Below, piece after piece: positions 7,046 through 13,607 of a stretch of DNA of 13,748 nucleotides. The stretch spans positions 1-13,748 of the forward strand of contig JBHIDJ010000082.1 in the NCBI GenBank assembly GCA_046760105.1. Direction: 5' to 3'. Below the pieces are notes generated by a model. It had not been told where the DNA came from, did no database searches, and saw only the letters and a list, made by a program, of their open reading frames with translations. The number at the start of each line of letters is the position of its first letter. Position 1 is the stretch's first letter. This DNA comes from JBHIDJ01 sp046760105. GTDB taxonomy: Bacteria > Pseudomonadota > Gammaproteobacteria > Acidiferrobacterales > SPGG2. The position numbers and the translations under genes are program-made.

Positions 7046-7687
7046 ATGTATCCCATCATGTTGTTGAAGGCAGATACTATCTACCCCATAACGGGGCTTA
7101 TGTTGGCTCTGGCTACAGTGCTTGCAGGTTGCGCCACGACCCCGCCGGCGATACGAGAGGTGCCACCTGGCGACCTGCAACTCCGTGAGGTACGTGAAAA
7201 TATCAGCGCTCACCGCGGTACGCGTGTGCGCTGGGGTGGAGTCATCGTGTCGGTGGAAAACAAGACCGACGAAACTTGGATCCAAGTGCTGGAGCTGAAG
7301 TTGAGCCGTTCCGGCCAGCCTAAGCGCCAAAGCCCCTCAGATGGCCGTTTCTTGATACGCGCGCGGGGTTTCCTCGATCCGGCTGTCTATGCCAAGGATT
7401 TGGAAATCACCGTGGTTGGAACCCTCGGGGACGAGGTCGAGCGCTCAATCGGCGAACATCCCTATTCATTCCCTGTCGTGAGCGCTGACGCATACCATTT
7501 GTGGCAACCGGCTCGCTACTATGGGCATTACCCCTATAGGCACTATCCGAGCTACTACTATGGATACTATTATTATCCCTACGGATATCATCACTACGCC
7601 TTCCACTTCGGCCACAGGCACCATCACCACGGCCTCCATTTCAGCCATCGTCACCATCGTCGCGGGTTCCGCTGGGTTGTTAAGTAA
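7046..7687 (+). CDS. Slp family outer-membrane lipoprotein with Tyr/His-rich tail
   Basis: Numbered from the ATG at 7046 (213 aa). Residues 1-29 form a lipoprotein signal: hydrophobic GLMLALATV then the lipobox L26-A-G-C29, with Ala at +2, which predicts outer-membrane sorting. Residues of about 40-155 are the Slp (starvation lipoprotein) domain: VRWGGVIVSVEN, GRFLIRARGFLDPAVYA, ITVVGTLG and a closing FPVVSADAYHLW are family blocks. Residues 158-213 (DNA 7517-7684) are an unusual tail with about 15 Tyr and 14 His, in two halves: Tyr-rich, then His/Arg-rich. This is not part of the ordinary Slp fold and may bind metal. Start choice is uncertain: GTG at 7019, ATG at 7046 and ATG at 7058 are in frame and none has a clear Shine-Dalgarno. 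It appears monocistronic. Family certain; the function of the tail is unknown. Confidence 0.88.
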   Translation: MYPIMLLKADTIYPITGLMLALATVLAGCATTPPAIREVPPGDLQLREVRENISAHRGTRVRWGGVIVSVENKTDETWIQVLELKLSRSGQPKRQSPSDGRFLIRARGFLDPAVYAKDLEITVVGTLGDEVERSIGEHPYSFPVVSADAYHLWQPARYYGHYPYRHYPSYYYGYYYYPYGYHHYAFHFGHRHHHHGLHFSHRHHRRGFRWVVK

Positions 7688-7763
7688 ACAAACGGCTGGG
7701 AACTTCTAGCCTCAGCAGAGCCGACCAGCGCTAACTTCAGGCTAGTTTGGAATTTTCGCGCGC

Positions 7764-7775
7764 TCGCCGCGGCGA
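7764..7775. other. GC-rich palindrome downstream of slp
   Basis: TCGCCGCGGCGA is a perfect 12-bp palindrome, flanked by CGCTC/GAGCG that can extend a bulged stem (7761-7782). No T-run follows, so it is not a clear intrinsic terminator. It lies about 75 bp after the Slp stop. The rest of 7688-7870 shows nothing I can name. Confidence 0.25.
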
Positions 7776-7874
7776 AGGAGCGACACGGTTCTCGCCATAA
7801 CTCGGTCGCTTGGCTGGCGCCTTGCCGCCGGCAGACCCCCATGCTGCCGATCCTCCGCTAATGCACCGCTGTTC

Positions 7875-7903
7875 TTGACGATGCCGCCTACCCGGACTAT
7901 ATG
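7875..7903 (+). promoter_or_regulatory. Strong sigma70-like promoter for the secreted protein gene
   Basis: TTGACG at 7875-7880 (5 of 6 to the -35 consensus) and TATATG at 7898-7903 are spaced by exactly 17 bp. Predicted transcription start is near 7910, leaving a leader of about 33 nt that contains the strong GAGGAGG ribosome site at 7926-7932. This is the best promoter match in the window. Confidence 0.65.
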
Positions 7904-7942
7904 AGAGCGGTAGCACTTCATTTTTGAGGAGGTACCCCATCA

Positions 7943-8377
7943 ATGGTTAGTGGGATTAGAGTATCTGTCTTGCTTCTGGCTGCCATGATCCTTCCCATGG
8001 CCGTTAGTGCGGCCACCAAAGCGCCCGCAACGTTCAGCCGAATCACCCACTCCGGTAAGGTGATAACCGGCAAAGCCCTGGAAATCGGTATCGATCACAA
8101 GGGCGTCAAGCTGGAGGCAATCACTTTTTCCGGCGACGAGGCGATTGTGGTCGTGTGGAACAGAACACCGAATGGCGTGAAGGGACACGTTGGTATTGCT
8201 CTTTATGATAGCAAGAACCGATTGATCGCAGCCGAGTCCGATTCGCAGTCGATCACACGCAAAATGATGAAGATCAGAGCCGGAAAGACGGCAAACTTCA
8301 AGATCAAATTCAAGAAGTTCATGTCAAGTTTTAAAGGGGCCGCTAAATATCGATTGGTTTTTGTCACATCGACGTGA
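7943..8377 (+). CDS. Small secreted protein, FxLYD-like beta-sandwich (hypothetical)
   Basis: A 144-aa protein with a signal peptide: R6, a hydrophobic core of about residues 7-21, and cleavage after A23 in AVSA-AT. The mature part is about 120 aa, basic, and beta-rich. The segment GIALYDSKNRLIAAES (residues 94-109), followed by KIRAGKTANFKIKF, recalls FxLYD/DUF3426-type immunoglobulin-like domains, where an x-LYD strand precedes a turn and an added-control strand. No catalytic motif is visible, and the end KYRLVFVTST is not an outer-membrane barrel ending, so a periplasmic or secreted location is likely. GAGGAGG 10 nt before the ATG decides the start. It has its own promoter (7875-7903) and an intrinsic terminator (8421-8449): a self-contained, probably well expressed unit. 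I do not recognise the gene; the domain analogy is a guess. Confidence 0.72.
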   Translation: MVSGIRVSVLLLAAMILPMAVSAATKAPATFSRITHSGKVITGKALEIGIDHKGVKLEAITFSGDEAIVVVWNRTPNGVKGHVGIALYDSKNRLIAAESDSQSITRKMMKIRAGKTANFKIKFKKFMSSFKGAAKYRLVFVTST

Positions 8378-8420
8378 TTAATATTTTTTAAGGGAAGACA
8401 AAATCTCATCATGGATGAAC

Positions 8421-8449
8421 GAACCCCGCCTCGTGCGGGGTTCTTTTTT
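8421..8449 (+). terminator. Intrinsic terminator after the secreted protein gene
   Basis: GAACCCCGC (8421-8429), a CTCGT loop, and GCGGGGTTC (8435-8443) make a perfect 9-bp GC-rich stem followed by TTTTTT. A textbook Rho-independent terminator on the plus strand, 43 bp after the stop codon. Confidence 0.92.
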
Positions 8450-8694
8450 ATTTGGCCCCAGATAATACAGGTCGTACCCGCGTTCACACCTGAACCACCG
8501 CCGGCAAACCGTTTACCGCAGTTCGAGTTTTCGTGGAAATCCTCACAGTCCTATTGGACAGCAATACGAAGATCACCGGCTATGGACCACTTGAATTGGC
8601 AATACGCTGCGGCTGCAGGCGCCGCTGCGCTTAGATACTCATGTGCGCTGTTTCGGTTAAGCAGTGGTATGATGACCTAAACAGGACACTTCTG
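8450..8694. other. Intergenic region upstream of the LON-domain gene
   Basis: No supportable gene. The only clear signal is an extended -10 promoter element near its right end (8665-8673). A short GCGGC/GCCGC inverted repeat lies near 8609-8625, but it is weak and has no T-run. Confidence 0.4.
8665..8673 (+). promoter_or_regulatory. Extended -10 promoter element for the LON-domain gene
   Basis: TGGTATGAT is a TGn plus TATGAT extended -10 box with no good -35 at standard spacing, which is typical for this promoter type. Transcription would begin about 8680, after the ATG at 8641 but before the ATG at 8695, so it also argues for the shorter protein start. Confidence 0.5.
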
Positions 8695-9357
8695 ATGAGT
8701 CGAAATCCGTTTACACCGAGCTTCGAGGAGCTACCGAAGACAGTTCCTATCTTTCCGCTCTCGGGTGCCATTGTTTTGCCCGGTGCGCAACTGACACTCA
8801 ACATATTCGAGCCACGTTACCTGAATATGGTGTTTGATGCGTCAGGAGCCGACCGGATGATCGGCATGATCCAACCCGTTCATTCAGGAGAAGCACAAGA
8901 CAACGACAATATCCATAAAACAGGTTGCGCCGGCCGTATCACCACGTTTCGTGAGACAGACGATGGACGCCTGCTCATCGTTTTGACGGGGGTTTGTCGA
9001 TTCGACGTGATCAAAGAAATAGCGACAACTCGCGGATACCGTCGCGTACTAGCGGACTGGGGACCATACGCTGACGATCTGAGTGAGGGGGATAGTCCGA
9101 GCCTTGAGTCTGAGCACCTGATTGATACGCTAACCCCTTATTTCGACGCCAAGAACGTACAAGCCGATTGGGAGTCGCTGAAAAAAATGTCGAGCGCGTC
9201 ACTTGTCAATCTTCTGGCTACGAACCTGCCCTTTGAGCCAGAGGAAAAGCAGGCGCTAATCGAAGCCAAGACCATACACGATCGGACAAAGGTTCTCATT
9301 GTCCTTTCGCAAATGTCTCTATCGAGCTCAAACGAGCCTGGCGATACAAGGCACTGA
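8695..9357 (+). CDS. LON peptidase substrate-binding domain protein (stand-alone)
   Basis: A 220-aa cytoplasmic protein consisting almost only of the LON substrate-binding domain: VPIFPLSGAIVLPGAQLTLNIFEPRYLNMV (positions about 17-46) is the signature opening, followed by MIGMIQP, GCAGRITTF and a LLIVLTGVCRF strand; the C-terminal helical part has LVNLLATNLPF and EKQALIEAK. No ATPase (Walker A) or Ser-Lys protease domain follows, so it cannot itself be a Lon protease. Such short proteins are common in Proteobacteria with unproven roles, perhaps as adaptors. The frame is open from an ATG at 8641, but AGGA 9 nt before 8695 and the extended -10 at 8665-8673 favour 8695. It is convergent with the DUF4149 gene, 48 bp apart. 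Confidence 0.88.
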   Translation: MSRNPFTPSFEELPKTVPIFPLSGAIVLPGAQLTLNIFEPRYLNMVFDASGADRMIGMIQPVHSGEAQDNDNIHKTGCAGRITTFRETDDGRLLIVLTGVCRFDVIKEIATTRGYRRVLADWGPYADDLSEGDSPSLESEHLIDTLTPYFDAKNVQADWESLKKMSSASLVNLLATNLPFEPEEKQALIEAKTIHDRTKVLIVLSQMSLSSSNEPGDTRH

Positions 9358-9405
9358 TCAGTTGCTAACTCAGGGGTGACACGCAGTCGCGATGGAATTC
9401 AATTA

Positions 9406-9861
9406 TCAGACCAGGCGCATCATGGAATGCGCCATGATGACTAACGCTCCGAGACCCAGAAATAGGACGATCGCATTTAAAACGACTGACCGTTTATGTA
9501 GCCGTTTAAAGCGATCGTCCTGCGCTTCCCCCGCATCACGGGCAGCATTGATCTTAGGGACCAGGGTTAGCGAGTAGATAGTGAGGCAGGTCATCACCAC
9601 TATGATGGCGATTTCTAAAAGCAGCGGTCCTGTCCAAGCACTACTCACACCGCCAAGCCCTATCAGGCCGAGCAACGCGAATACACCGCATCCTACTCCT
9701 AGCCCGTAGTAGCGCGGGAAGATAGCCCGTACAAAACGACTAGCGTCCTTTTGATCAAGGACCGAAAACGCGGTGGGTGCCATTAAAAACGACAAAAAGA
9801 TCAGGGCACCAACCCACGTCACCATGGCGAGAAGAATCGCAGCAAATGCAACCGTACTCAT
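9406..9861 (-). CDS. DUF4149-type (TMEM205-like) four-helix membrane protein
   Basis: A 151-aa inner-membrane protein with four predicted helices at about residues 5-27, 53-71, 79-101 and 126-145. Between helix 1 and 2 is APTAFSVLDQKDASRFVRAIFPRYY (about 28-52, with key FP and YY), and before helix 4 is DDRFKRLHKRSVVLN (116-129); both are characteristic of the DUF4149/TMEM205-like family. The biochemical role of the family in bacteria is unknown. The ATG at 9861 has no convincing Shine-Dalgarno. It lies 82 bp after the amidase stop on the same strand and may be the tail gene of that unit, or separately transcribed. Family call good, function none. Confidence 0.8.
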   Translation of the reverse strand: MSTVAFAAILLAMVTWVGALIFLSFLMAPTAFSVLDQKDASRFVRAIFPRYYGLGVGCGVFALLGLIGLGGVSSAWTGPLLLEIAIIVVMTCLTIYSLTLVPKINAARDAGEAQDDRFKRLHKRSVVLNAIVLFLGLGALVIMAHSMMRLV

Positions 9862-9943
9862 CTTAAGGTACTCATCTGTCGCCCGGTTTTGGCTTGATAA
9901 CCCACCGTCCTGCCGATAAGCGTCAGTTCGAGTCGCGAATTGT

Positions 9944-11335
9944 TTACAGCGCCGGATGCTTGGTATGCCAGGTCATCGCCTGCTCATAGGCGTAAGCCAG
10001 CCGCAGGACTCCGGCCTCGTCGAATGCCTTGCTGACGATTTGTAGACCGACTGGCAACCCGCTTGTGGTGAACCCACAAGGTACGGAGATCGTGGGCAGA
10101 CTGATAAAGTTGAAAGGCAACGTATTGCGACTACGCAGCGCCGTATGTCCCGGCGGGTCATCCGTGATCGGGGTGGTCGGGACCGGTGATGTAGGCATAA
10201 TGATCGCATCAACAGTCGCCAATGCGCGTCTCGTCTCGGTCGTCAACTGGCGGCGCAATCTTTGCGCCTGAATGTACTGCACGGCTGTGTAGAAGCTGCC
10301 CAACTCAAACGACGCCCTCAGCTCATCGCTGAATTCATGGGGACGTTCGCGCAAATCTGCGGCGTGATAGGCAGCGCCTTCGACAGCGATAATGAGCGCA
10401 CCTGCTGTACAGGCTGCGCGCATATCAGGGAGTTTGATCTCTTTCACCGTCGCCCCGAGATCGCGGAGTATTTGGGCAGCGGCGTCAACCGCATCAGCAA
10501 TCTCGGGATCACAATCTTCGAAGAAAAACTCACGGGCAATACCGATCTTGGCTCCGCGGATGTCATGTTCTAGCTGTCCCGCATAGTCGGGCACGGGTCG
10601 GCTAACACATCCGGGATCGCGTGCGTCGTGACCGGCCAGTACCTGTAACATGAGCGCCGCGTCCCGCACCGTGCGTGTCATCGGACCCACATGATCCATG
10701 GACCAGGCGAGGGGCAATGCCCCGAATTTACTCACGCGACCAAAGGTGGGCTTAAGCCCCACCATACTGCAGCAGGCCGCGGGTTGGCGAATAGATGCGC
10801 CAGTGTCGCTGCCCAACGCGGCGCACGCCAGTCCCGCTGCCACCGCCGCGGCCGAACCGCCGCTCGAACCGCCGGGATGACAGTCCAGACTCCAAGGATT
10901 GTGTACGGGGCCAAAGTGCGCGTTGGCGCTGGTGGTGCCATAAGCGAGTTCATGCAAGTTCGTCTTACCGAGAATGACGGCGCCCGCGCGTTTAAGGCGT
11001 TCGACGGCGGCGGCGTCGTGGTCGGGCGTCCAGTCGGCAAACAACCGCGAGCCGAATGTGGTACGCACGCCGCGCGTGGCAAACAGGTCCTTTACCGCTA
11101 CGGGAATGCCGTGCAGCGGACCGAGGTAGTGGCCGGCCTGAATCGCCGACTCCGCCGCGGACGCTGCCTGTCGGGCGTGCTCTTCCGTCACTGTGATATA
11201 GGCATTGAGCTGCCCGTCATACTCCGCAATGCGCGCCAATGTGACCTCGGTCAGTTCCACCGGCGACAGCTCACCCGCGGCAAGACGCGGTGCCACGCCC
11301 GTTATGCTGCTGAAGGCTAACTCAGCTTGCATCAT
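9944..11335 (-). CDS. Amidase-signature enzyme (AtzE/GatA-like)
   Basis: A 463-aa amidase-signature hydrolase. The Ser-cisSer-Lys triad is complete: K82 (VAVKDLF), S157 (GGSSGGS) and S181 (GSDTGASIRQPA); the spacings 75 and 24 are exactly those of the family. GLKPTFGRVSKFG follows. The nucleophile loop reads TGAS where most members have TGGS, and ACCSMVGL follows. It hydrolyses an amide or transfers ammonia from it. Annotation pipelines would tend to call it GatA of the tRNA amidotransferase, but no gatB is present and the small upstream partner overlaps its start by 14 bp, which fits the AtzG/AtzE pattern of heteromeric amidases better. ATGs at 11335 and 11332 are adjacent; translation is probably coupled to the upstream gene. 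Family sure, substrate unknown. Confidence 0.9.
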   Translation of the reverse strand: MMQAELAFSSITGVAPRLAAGELSPVELTEVTLARIAEYDGQLNAYITVTEEHARQAASAAESAIQAGHYLGPLHGIPVAVKDLFATRGVRTTFGSRLFADWTPDHDAAAVERLKRAGAVILGKTNLHELAYGTTSANAHFGPVHNPWSLDCHPGGSSGGSAAAVAAGLACAALGSDTGASIRQPAACCSMVGLKPTFGRVSKFGALPLAWSMDHVGPMTRTVRDAALMLQVLAGHDARDPGCVSRPVPDYAGQLEHDIRGAKIGIAREFFFEDCDPEIADAVDAAAQILRDLGATVKEIKLPDMRAACTAGALIIAVEGAAYHAADLRERPHEFSDELRASFELGSFYTAVQYIQAQRLRRQLTTETRRALATVDAIIMPTSPVPTTPITDDPPGHTALRSRNTLPFNFISLPTISVPCGFTTSGLPVGLQIVSKAFDEAGVLRLAYAYEQAMTWHTKHPAL

Positions 11336-11540
11336 CTGTTTTCATCGGCTGCACCGGTGTGCAATGTACCAAGGCCGGCTCACAATCACGCAAGCCGCTC
11401 TCCCGATCTCTGAGCGTGTTGACCGCCCGTACCATGGTCGGTAAACGCTTGCGGTAAGCGGTGGCTTCCGAGTCGCTTAAATCACGCCCAAAAGTCTCGC
11501 GCGCCATCTGTTTCAATTCAGCGATTGACGGATCCTTCAT
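11322..11540 (-). CDS. Small GatC/AtzG-like amidase partner (DUF4089-type candidate)
   Basis: A 72-aa acidic-to-neutral helical protein. The N-terminal half (IAELKQMARETFGRDLSDSE) looks like a single amphipathic helix unit with the LGLxL-like turn of AtzG proteins. The tail has the pattern EPALVHCTPVQP (residues 54-65), resembling the EPAxxFxP ending of GatC/AtzG-type small subunits that wrap around an amidase. Its stop lies inside the next gene: TGA at 11324-11322 versus amidase ATG at 11335, a 14-bp overlap that implies translational coupling. AGGA 8 nt before the ATG at 11540 supports the start. In AtzG/AtzE and GatC/GatA such subunits are needed for stability and activity. The homology is by pattern and context only, since no search could be run. 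Confidence 0.6.
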   Translation of the reverse strand: MKDPSIAELKQMARETFGRDLSDSEATAYRKRLPTMVRAVNTLRDRESGLRDCEPALVHCTPVQPMKTDDAS

Positions 11541-11632
11541 AAGGATTTTCCTGTTCGTGAGGCCCTGCAGGGTCGGCTGAGCTTACGGGCCGCCACGGTA
11601 GCGCGCAAGCACGAATATTACGATCGCGTTCA

Positions 11633-11641
11633 TGCTAAAAT
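11633..11641 (+). promoter_or_regulatory. Extended -10 promoter element for glnS
   Basis: TGCTAAAAT is a TGn plus TAAAAT extended -10 box in the 170-bp divergent spacer between the small amidase-partner gene and glnS. No good -35 is seen. It predicts a glnS leader of roughly 60 nt. Confidence 0.45.
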
Positions 11642-11710
11642 TTTTCATACCGATGCCCAGCTATTGCGCCAGCGACCGAACGACACCTTGCTGAATGGAG
11701 GCCATGGACC

Positions 11711-13489
11711 ATGAGCGCGCCTCGCGCGGAACAAGATAAAGCAAGCCAGCAAAAGGCCAACGTGTCCACGAGTAACGCCAAAGAGAGCAGTCCTCCTCCG
11801 CCCCACTTCATCCGCCAGATTATCACGGAAGACCTGAGGGCCAACAAAAACAACGGGCGCGTAGTCACACGCTTCCCACCGGAGCCAAATGGCTACCTTC
11901 ATATCGGACACGCCAAGTCCGTCTGTCTTAATTTCGGGATCGCTGCCGAATTCGGAGGCATCTGCTACATGCGCTTCGATGACACCAATCCCAGCAAGGA
12001 AAGCATGGAGTACGTGGAAGCCATTAAATCGGACATTCGCTGGCTTGGATTCGATTGGGGCGACCGCCTGCGTCACGCCTCTGACTATTTCGAGCAGCTA
12101 TACCAGTATGCCGTGCAGCTCATCAAGAAGGGCAAGGCGTACGTATGCAGCCTCAGCGCAGACAAGATTCGAGAATATCGGGGAACCTTGACTGAGCCTG
12201 GGAGAGACAGTCCCTATCGCGATCGTTCGGTCGAGGAGAACCTCGATCTATTCGAGCGCATGCGCGCGGGTGAGTTTCCCGACGGTGCCCACGTTTTGCG
12301 TGCAAAGATTGATATGAAATCGCCGAACTTGAACATGCGGGATCCAGTCATCTATCGAATTCGGCACATGCCGCATCAAATGACAGGCCATGAGTGGTGC
12401 GTCTATCCGATGTATGACTTCACGCAATGTCTTTCGGATTCCATTGAGGGTGTAACCCATTCGCTTTGTACGCTGGAGTTCGAAGATCATCGCCCGTTAT
12501 ACGACTGGATACTGGATGAGCTCGAGGTCGATTGCCATCCCCAGCAGATCGAGTTCTCGCGCTTGTCTTTAAATTACACGGTGATGAGCAAACGCATGCT
12601 CAACGAGCTGGTCGACGAAAAATATGTCAACGGGTGGGATGATCCACGCATGCCCACGCTTAAGGGCATGCGCCGGCGCGGTTACACACCAGACGCAATC
12701 CGAGATTTTTGCGAACGCATTGGTGTAACAAAGAAGGACAATTTCATCGAGATGAGTTTGCTCGAGAACTGTATCCGCGAGGACTTGGAAAACCGTACAC
12801 CTCGGCGGATGTGTGTGTTACGTCCGCTGCGCGTGGTGATCGACAACTACCCGGAAGATCAAGTGGAGGAGTTTGAGGCACCGAATCACCCCAACGACCC
12901 CAGCATGGGATCACGCAAGGTGCCATTCTCTCGCGTGTTGTACATTGAGCGCGATGATTTTCTCGAGGATCCGCCGAAAAAGTTCTTTCGCCTTGCTCCC
13001 GGACGTGAGGTACGGCTGCGGTACGCCTATATCGTCAAATGTGTCGACCTTGTTAAAGATGAACAGACGGGAGAAGTGGCCGAGCTGCACTGCACCTACG
13101 ATCCGGCGACACGTGGGGGCACAACGCCGGACGGGCGCAAGATAAAGGGCACAATACACTGGGTTTCTGCCGCCCAGTCGCTCCAGGCCGAAGTACGCCT
13201 GTATGATCGTCTGTTCGTCAAACCGAATCCTAGCGATAGCAAGAATGGTACCGACTTTAAGGCTTACTTAAATCCGAAATCAATCGAAACGCTGACATCG
13301 AGCCGCGTTGAACCGAGTCTCGCGGGCGCCACGCCGGAAAGTCCATACCAGTTTGAGAGACAGGGTTACTTCTGCATCGATTCCGCTGACACTGCCGGCG
13401 GCGCGCTGGTATTCAATCGAACGGTCACGTTACGGGATTCATGGGCCAAGATTGAGAAAGAGCAAACGGCCAAGGCAAATAAAGGGTAA
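11711..13489 (+). CDS. glnS: Glutaminyl-tRNA synthetase
   Basis: A 592-aa class I aminoacyl-tRNA synthetase that attaches glutamine to tRNA-Gln in the cytoplasm. Domain order: Rossmann catalytic domain with H64-I-G-H67 (PPEPNGYLHIGHAKS), acceptor-binding insertion, the KMSKS-equivalent V-M-S-K-R at 291-295, and the C-terminal beta-barrel anticodon-binding domains, including the IHWVSAA block and the ending VFNRTVTLRDSWAKI. It matches the known E. coli GlnRS closely along its length. The N-terminus carries about 21 extra polar residues before FIRQII compared with E. coli. TGGAGG at 11696-11701 is 9 nt from the ATG at 11711, deciding the start; another ATG at 11704 is only 2 nt from it and is out of frame. 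Its presence means Gln-tRNA need not be made by a GatCAB route. Confidence 0.98.
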   Translation: MSAPRAEQDKASQQKANVSTSNAKESSPPPPHFIRQIITEDLRANKNNGRVVTRFPPEPNGYLHIGHAKSVCLNFGIAAEFGGICYMRFDDTNPSKESMEYVEAIKSDIRWLGFDWGDRLRHASDYFEQLYQYAVQLIKKGKAYVCSLSADKIREYRGTLTEPGRDSPYRDRSVEENLDLFERMRAGEFPDGAHVLRAKIDMKSPNLNMRDPVIYRIRHMPHQMTGHEWCVYPMYDFTQCLSDSIEGVTHSLCTLEFEDHRPLYDWILDELEVDCHPQQIEFSRLSLNYTVMSKRMLNELVDEKYVNGWDDPRMPTLKGMRRRGYTPDAIRDFCERIGVTKKDNFIEMSLLENCIREDLENRTPRRMCVLRPLRVVIDNYPEDQVEEFEAPNHPNDPSMGSRKVPFSRVLYIERDDFLEDPPKKFFRLAPGREVRLRYAYIVKCVDLVKDEQTGEVAELHCTYDPATRGGTTPDGRKIKGTIHWVSAAQSLQAEVRLYDRLFVKPNPSDSKNGTDFKAYLNPKSIETLTSSRVEPSLAGATPESPYQFERQGYFCIDSADTAGGALVFNRTVTLRDSWAKIEKEQTAKANKG

Positions 13490-13607
13490 AAACTTAAGCT
13501 GCATTGAGCCCAAGCCAACTGTGTATAGCCGAAATCACGGCCTCATGGTAATGTTTAACTACAATCACAGCGGTCTCATGTGAAGGGCGTCACTAGGAGG
13601 GTCAACG

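Noticed and set aside
6668..7330. A 220-codon minus-strand open frame across the aminotransferase-slp gap
   Set aside because: It overlaps the Slp coding region antisense, has low-complexity Arg/Ser composition, and would remove the promoter and hairpins; not coding-like.
8641..8694. N-terminal extension of the LON-domain protein from the ATG at 8641
   Set aside because: The extra 18 residues lie upstream of and across an extended -10 promoter box, and an AGGA site precedes the ATG at 8695.
10691..11320. A 209-codon open frame on the plus strand, antisense to the amidase
   Set aside because: It lies wholly within the strongly supported amidase gene on the opposite strand, its product is Arg/Gly-rich without any family motif, and no ribosome site supports it; a GC-rich frame shadow.
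11704..11739. ATG at 11704 as an alternative glnS start or leader peptide
   Set aside because: It is out of frame with glnS, only 2 nt from the SD, and ends after 11 codons; spacing favours 11711.
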